A stretch of 16,825 nucleotides of DNA from an uncultured Lachnospiraceae bacterium (lineage in GTDB: Bacteria > Bacillota > Clostridia > Lachnospirales > Lachnospiraceae): NCBI GenBank assembly GCA_934359535.1, contig CAKRLN010000018.1:1-16825 (forward strand), read 5' to 3'. The notes under the pieces were generated by a model. The model was not told the DNA's origin. It worked only from the letters and a program-made list of their open reading frames with translations, and did not search any database. Shown piece after piece: positions 12,940-16,825 of the stretch. The position numbers were made by a program, and so were the translations under genes. The first letter of the stretch is position 1; every line of letters starts with the position of its first letter.

Positions 12940-15006
12940 TTATGCTTCTGTTTCCGCTTCGTTCTCCGGATTCTGACTTGCCGTTTTGTGCTCGTCCGTA
13001 AGATCAAAACGGTTCACAAGTTCCTCTAAGGTTGTTGCCTGTGCTGCAAGCTCCTCAGATGTTGCAGAGGCTTCCTGCGATGCCGCAGAATTATCCTCTA
13101 CCGCTCTCGAAATCTCTTCAATTCCAAGCTCGATCTGTTCCATGCTCTGTTCCTGAAGGACATAGTTGTCCGCACTCTTTTCGATCTGTTTATTGACACA
13201 CTGGACAGCCTCCATAACCTTTGCAATGGATTCCACAACGGCTGTTGCAAGCTGATTTCCTTTCTCAATCTCCTCAATCGATACCCCGATCAGATCCTTT
13301 GTCGTATTGGCAGCCTTCGAGCTTCCCTCTGCCAGTGATCCGATCTCGGATGCAACAACCGCAAAGCCTTTTCCGGCTTCTCCGGCTCTTGCAGCCTCAA
13401 TCGAAGCATTTAGGGCAAGCAGGTTTGTCTGATCTGCAATATCCTCAATCGTCTTGATGATTCCGACAACTTCATTGGAAGTCTCCGTAATCTTATTCAT
13501 AGCCTCCATCATCTGATTCATCTGCTCAGTACTATTCTCCATCATCTTCTTGACTTCATTCGTCTGGGAAACAGATTTTCTGGCATCCTCGGTATTTTCC
13601 TTTACCTGCTCCATGACTGTAGTTGAAGTAGCAACCAGCTCTTCAATGGAAGCGGACTGCGTGCTTGCGCCCTCTGCAATACTTTGTGCAGCCTTCGCAA
13701 GATCATCTGCTCCGGAAGATACCTGCTCCGATCCTTCCAGAATATTCTCAATGATCTCCTGAAGAGACTTGGAAATATTCAGCATTCCATCCTTAACCTT
13801 CACAAAGTCTCCTGTATAATCATACTTTAACTGGAATTTCAGCTTGCCATCTGCGATACGGTTGAGTACATAGGAGATTTCATCAATATAATTGATGTAT
13901 TCCTTAAGCCGGTTCACCGTAAGCTGGATTGAATCTGCAAGCTCCCCGATCTCATTGTCGGACCTTACCTTAAGCTCGACATCCAGATTGCCCTGTGCAA
14001 GCTCCTGTGCAACATCGTTTAATCCAATGATCGGTTTTGTGATTGAAGCAGAAACCTTGCGGATGGAAAGAACAATAATAATAAGTCCAACAAGGGCCAG
14101 CAGAATCGTTAGGATAATGCATTTTACAAGGCTTGAATAATACTCTCCGGAAGGAAGACAGCTTAATACATAATAATTTGTATCTTCGATATTTCCGATA
14201 TAACCAAACCGCTTGCTGTTTCCAATCTTATATTTTACCGTTGTACTCTCTTTGCTCTGCAAAGCATTGATGATCTGATCACTAACGCCAACATCCTTTA
14301 GTGTCTTTAACTGGTAATCCGAATTCGGGTGATAAATAAACGTTCCATCCTCAGAAAGAAGAATCACATACCCAGTGTCTCCAACTGTATAGGACGCAAA
14401 CAGTTCATTAATATGATCCAATGCGATATCAAGTCCCGCAACTCCAACAACTGTCTTACCAGATCTGTCATAAACCGGTGCCGCTGCGCTTAGGATCAGC
14501 TTTCCGGTACTTGCATCCGTATACGCATTCGTAAGCATAGATGTTCCGGTCTGGGTTACCTGATACCACTCTCTTGATGTAATATCAAAGGAACTGTCAC
14601 TTGTATAGCCATCCGACTGTGTGAGGACATTCGCATCAATGTCTCCGATCCAGGTAGCTAAAATATTGTCGCTGTCATATGCCTGATCTGCCTGAAGCTC
14701 TGCAAAAACTTCTGTGTAAAGCTCCGCATCTTTGATGGAATCACCCTTTTTCGTATCCGTCATAATATCCTGGATATCCGGGTTTAATGCCATCTGGTCT
14801 ACAATTGTCGTGTACTTCTTAAAAAATGTGCCAAGCTCGTTCCCTGCGGACTTAGACTGAAGCTCAAGCTCATTCTTCTGTGAACTTAAACTGATGTTTC
14901 CGATCATAACTGCAACGATTGTACAAAATAGCACAAAAATCGTAATGATGACTGAAAGGATTCGAATTGATATCTCCTGCGATATCTGCTTGCGCTTTGT
15001 TTTCAT
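12940..15006 (-). CDS. Methyl-accepting chemotaxis protein with dCache sensor
   Basis: 688-aa transmembrane chemoreceptor that would control CheA and flagellar rotation. Membrane helices lie at about 14-36 and 294-315; between them is an extracellular double-Cache sensor. It holds Arg145, Trp147, Tyr148, Asp164 and Asp193, in the spacing of the amino-acid-binding dCache motif, with Phe140 where Tyr is usual. Residues 313-366 are a HAMP domain; 375-420 ([19 protein letters not shown]) look like a second, divergent HAMP. The signalling coiled coil covers about 420-665, with hairpin tip [20 protein letters not shown] (525-544). The Glu-rich tail ends EAETEA, with no CheR-binding pentapeptide. 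The start at 15006 is preferred to ATG 15039: AGGAGG lies 8 nt upstream of 15006, and the predicted transcript starts near 15041, only 2 nt before the upstream ATG. Confidence 0.95.
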   Translation of the reverse strand: MKTKRKQISQEISIRILSVIITIFVLFCTIVAVMIGNISLSSQKNELELQSKSAGNELGTFFKKYTTIVDQMALNPDIQDIMTDTKKGDSIKDAELYTEVFAELQADQAYDSDNILATWIGDIDANVLTQSDGYTSDSSFDITSREWYQVTQTGTSMLTNAYTDASTGKLILSAAAPVYDRSGKTVVGVAGLDIALDHINELFASYTVGDTGYVILLSEDGTFIYHPNSDYQLKTLKDVGVSDQIINALQSKESTTVKYKIGNSKRFGYIGNIEDTNYYVLSCLPSGEYYSSLVKCIILTILLALVGLIIIVLSIRKVSASITKPIIGLNDVAQELAQGNLDVELKVRSDNEIGELADSIQLTVNRLKEYINYIDEISYVLNRIADGKLKFQLKYDYTGDFVKVKDGMLNISKSLQEIIENILEGSEQVSSGADDLAKAAQSIAEGASTQSASIEELVATSTTVMEQVKENTEDARKSVSQTNEVKKMMENSTEQMNQMMEAMNKITETSNEVVGIIKTIEDIADQTNLLALNASIEAARAGEAGKGFAVVASEIGSLAEGSSKAANTTKDLIGVSIEEIEKGNQLATAVVESIAKVMEAVQCVNKQIEKSADNYVLQEQSMEQIELGIEEISRAVEDNSAASQEASATSEELAAQATTLEELVNRFDLTDEHKTASQNPENEAETEA

Positions 15007-15047
15007 AAGCAATTCCTCCTGTTTTTCTCTTTTCCCCATGTAAATTC

Positions 15048-15075
15048 ATTATAGTCCTTTCCGACTAAATAGCAA
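15048..15075 (-). promoter_or_regulatory. Predicted promoter of the dCache chemoreceptor gene
   Basis: TTGCTA (15070-15075), a 16-bp spacer and perfect TATAAT (15048-15053) on the minus strand, looking like a sigma-A rather than a sigma-D flagellar promoter. The predicted start near 15041 gives a 35-nt leader to the ATG at 15006 and helps decide that start. Confidence 0.6.
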
Positions 15076-15155
15076 AGAATTTTTCCAAAATACTATTGAT
15101 TATAACATATAAAAGTTACAATTTTCTTACTCTTACTCCCCTAATATAATAAGTT

Positions 15156-15190
15156 GAAAAGAGCTCCGCATGACCTGCGAAGCCCTTTTC
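15156..15190 (-). terminator. Intrinsic terminator downstream of the sCache_2 chemoreceptor gene
   Basis: Arms 15156-15170 and 15176-15190 form a 15-bp stem with two G-U pairs in the RNA and a 5-nt loop. The outer pairs are GAAAAG/CTTTTC, so the U-tract is inside the stem, followed by an AT-rich stretch. It lies about 70 bp after the stop at 15262 and upstream of the next gene's promoter, so the two chemoreceptors are probably separate transcripts. Confidence 0.75.
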
Positions 15191-15222
15191 CCGTATCCGT
15201 ATGGTTCTCATATCATACACGA

Positions 15223-15252
15223 ATTGCTCCGTTGCAATGCAACTTACGCAAT
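15223..15252. repeat. Nested inverted repeat in the 3' region of the sCache_2 chemoreceptor gene
   Basis: ATTGC (15223-15227) and GCAAT (15248-15252) flank GTTGC (15231-15235) and GCAAC (15239-15243), giving two stacked 5-bp stems with a 3/4-nt internal loop and a 3-nt hairpin loop. There is no T-run on either side, so it is not a terminator. It may stabilise the mRNA end or have no role. Confidence 0.4.
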
Positions 15253-15261
15253 CCTATCCTA

Positions 15262-16824
15262 TCATACGATAAATTTCTCAACATTCTTCTTCAGCTCTTC
15301 TGCGGAAGCATAGGCTGCTGCTGCCTTGTCCTTGATCTCCGATGCACGCTCGGCAACGGCCGTATTCTTCTGTGCAATATCGGTTGTTCCGGTTGCACCC
15401 TCGGTTGCTGCTTTGCTGACATCATTAATTGCATCCATTACACCACTGATGGAAGCTAAAAGCTCCTCAGAGGATGCAGAGAAATCTGTTACAAGCGAAT
15501 CTACATTTGCTGCATCCGCATTATAAGACTCTGCCATCTTACCAAAATTCTCAAGACTGCTTACGACATCATTTCCGACAAATTCAAGAAGCTTTGCAGA
15601 ATCTCCGGCAAGGTTGTCAACGGCTCTTGTAACATTCTCGGTAACCTCCTGAATGTGGCTGACCGTTGCCTTAGACTGCTCTGCAAGTACGCGGATTTCT
15701 TCTGCGACAACCGCAAAGCCTTTTCCTGCCTCTCCGGCTCTTGCTGCCTCAATTGAAGCATTTAATGCAAGCAGGTTCGTCTGTCCGGTAATGTCCATAA
15801 TCGATTCTGCGAGCACACCGATCTGATCTACAACCTTAATGTCCTCAAGTGCCTTAGTCAGACTCTCATTGATCTCCTCATGGATCTCTCTTGTCCGCCT
15901 ATCATTCTCTTCGGTATCCGCTTTGATCTTTGTTGCACGTTCACGGATCTCATCAGCCTCCGTCGCACCATCCTGGGAACGTGTTGCAATTCCCTTTGCC
16001 GCATCCTCAATCTCATGGGACATGGCACTAATCTGCTCTGAAGATGCCGCTGTCTCCTGCATACCTGCTGCAAGCTGCTCTGTGGTTGCCGAAACATCCT
16101 CGATTTCTCCATCAAGATCCTGGACATTCTTATCAATCACCTGAACCATACCGGTAATCTCAATGGCTTCCTCTTTCACCTTTCCGATCAGTCCGGACAT
16201 CTCGGAACGCATCGCCTCTAAGGATCTTGAAAGCATTCCAAAATCATCCCTGCGTTTTAAATACATATCATCCATCGCCTGGGAGAAATCTCCCTTTTCC
16301 AGTGTGTTGATATAACCAAGACTCTTTTTCAGTGGTTTTACAATGCTGACTATAATCATAAGTAAAAGCACAATCATAACTGCTTCCACGATAACAACAA
16401 GTAAAATAAACTGGTTCCGGCTCGCATCAATATCTGCTGTAAAATCACTGCGGAGCTGTGCAATCTGATCATCAATATAATCCGTATAGTTACCGGTTCC
16501 GATAACCCATCCAAACGGCTCAAAGGACTTGCTGTAGGAACGCTTCGGAGAAGCTTCTGTCTCTCCTTCTTTCGGGAATACATAATCGGTAAAGCCACCA
16601 TCCGGTTCCTGGCCCACCTTGATAATATTCTTTACCATCTGATACCCATCGGCATCCTTTGTCTCCATACGGTTTGTACCCTCGGTATCACTTCCAAGCA
16701 GCACAACGTTTGTTCCATCATACTGGTCTACCCAGAAATATCCGCTGTCTCCATAGCGCATTTCACGAATCTCATCTGCTGCAAGTGTCTTTGCCTCTTC
16801 TTCGCTGTATACACCAGCCTTATA
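15262..16824 (-). CDS. Methyl-accepting chemotaxis protein with sCache_2 sensor (N-terminus cut by window edge)
   Basis: 520 codons are visible; the frame is open to the right edge, so the start, first membrane helix and first part of the sensor lie outside. The visible part begins within a single-Cache (sCache_2) extracellular domain: [20 protein letters not shown] (residues 19-38 of the visible part) and [14 protein letters not shown] (105-118) are characteristic. The second membrane helix is at about 138-161, a HAMP domain at about 160-215, then a long coiled-coil signalling domain whose tip [20 protein letters not shown] is nearly identical to that of the neighbouring receptor. It ends in VEKFIV with no CheR-binding tail. 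sCache_2 receptors often sense small organic acids, which is family knowledge only. An internal Met at 16761 lies inside the conserved domain and is not the start. Confidence 0.94.
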   Translation of the reverse strand, partial: YKAGVYSEEEAKTLAADEIREMRYGDSGYFWVDQYDGTNVVLLGSDTEGTNRMETKDADGYQMVKNIIKVGQEPDGGFTDYVFPKEGETEASPKRSYSKSFEPFGWVIGTGNYTDYIDDQIAQLRSDFTADIDASRNQFILLVVIVEAVMIVLLLMIIVSIVKPLKKSLGYINTLEKGDFSQAMDDMYLKRRDDFGMLSRSLEAMRSEMSGLIGKVKEEAIEITGMVQVIDKNVQDLDGEIEDVSATTEQLAAGMQETAASSEQISAMSHEIEDAAKGIATRSQDGATEADEIRERATKIKADTEENDRRTREIHEEINESLTKALEDIKVVDQIGVLAESIMDITGQTNLLALNASIEAARAGEAGKGFAVVAEEIRVLAEQSKATVSHIQEVTENVTRAVDNLAGDSAKLLEFVGNDVVSSLENFGKMAESYNADAANVDSLVTDFSASSEELLASISGVMDAINDVSKAATEGATGTTDIAQKNTAVAERASEIKDKAAAAYASAEELKKNVEKFIV

Positions 16825-16825
16825 C

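Noticed and set aside
15007..15039. Upstream ATG at 15039 as the start of the dCache chemoreceptor
   Set aside because: It has no good ribosome binding site and lies only about 2 nt after the predicted transcription start, whereas ATG 15006 has a strong AGGAGG.

Overview
The window looks like a chromosomal stretch from a motile, saccharolytic Gram-positive gut anaerobe of the Lachnospiraceae type (Roseburia/Agathobacter-like; the genus is a guess). The reasons are strong AGGAGG-type ribosome binding sites, moderately AT-rich DNA with very AT-rich intergenic regions, a Gram-positive lipoprotein, a cell-wall-anchored multi-module starch enzyme, and two chemoreceptors. Every gene except one AraC-type regulator lies on the minus strand. 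I see no rRNA, tRNA, CRISPR array, insertion sequence or phage gene.

Layout from left to right. (1) 1-948, minus: an extracellular sugar-binding lipoprotein of an ABC importer, cut by the window edge at its C-terminus. (2) 949-1258: an AT-rich divergent control region. (3) 1259-2122, plus: an AraC-family regulator. (4) 2168-2199: a bidirectional terminator serving two convergent units. (5) 6150 down to 2205, minus: an apparent operon of Nudix ADP-ribose pyrophosphatase, GH36 alpha-galactosidase and LacI-family regulator, driven by a good promoter at 6234-6262. (6) 7663 down to 6285, minus: a compact operon of VOC/glyoxalase-fold protein, two-CBS-domain protein, short CarD-like protein and an 83-aa orphan, with promoter at 7703-7731 and a terminator built into its last codons. 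(7) 12660 down to 7900, minus: a 1586-aa secreted, wall-anchored GH13 alpha-glucanase of the amylopullulanase/neopullulanase kind, with X25-like starch-binding modules, a BIG2 domain, a KKDDP repeat linker and a sortase-type tail. (8) 15006 down to 12940, minus: a dCache chemoreceptor. (9) 16824 down to 15262, minus: an sCache_2 chemoreceptor cut by the right edge.

How they fit together (inference): the wall-anchored amylase would cut starch or pullulan at the cell surface, and a sugar ABC importer, possibly the one whose binding protein is at the left edge, would take up oligosaccharides. The alpha-galactosidase would process raffinose- or melibiose-type galactosides in the cytoplasm under the linked LacI regulator. 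The best regulatory hint is an 11-bp motif, TTTCGYAACTT, just downstream of the -10 box of both the binding-protein gene and the amylase gene, with a third copy further upstream of the amylase; this suggests one shared repressor. The chemoreceptors may steer swimming toward nutrients; the first carries most of the amino-acid-binding residues known from dCache receptors.

Nothing here is convincingly an undescribed system. The points most worth a second look are the shared operator, the layered repeats at the amylase promoter, the CBS/CarD-like/orphan operon and the variant sorting signal.
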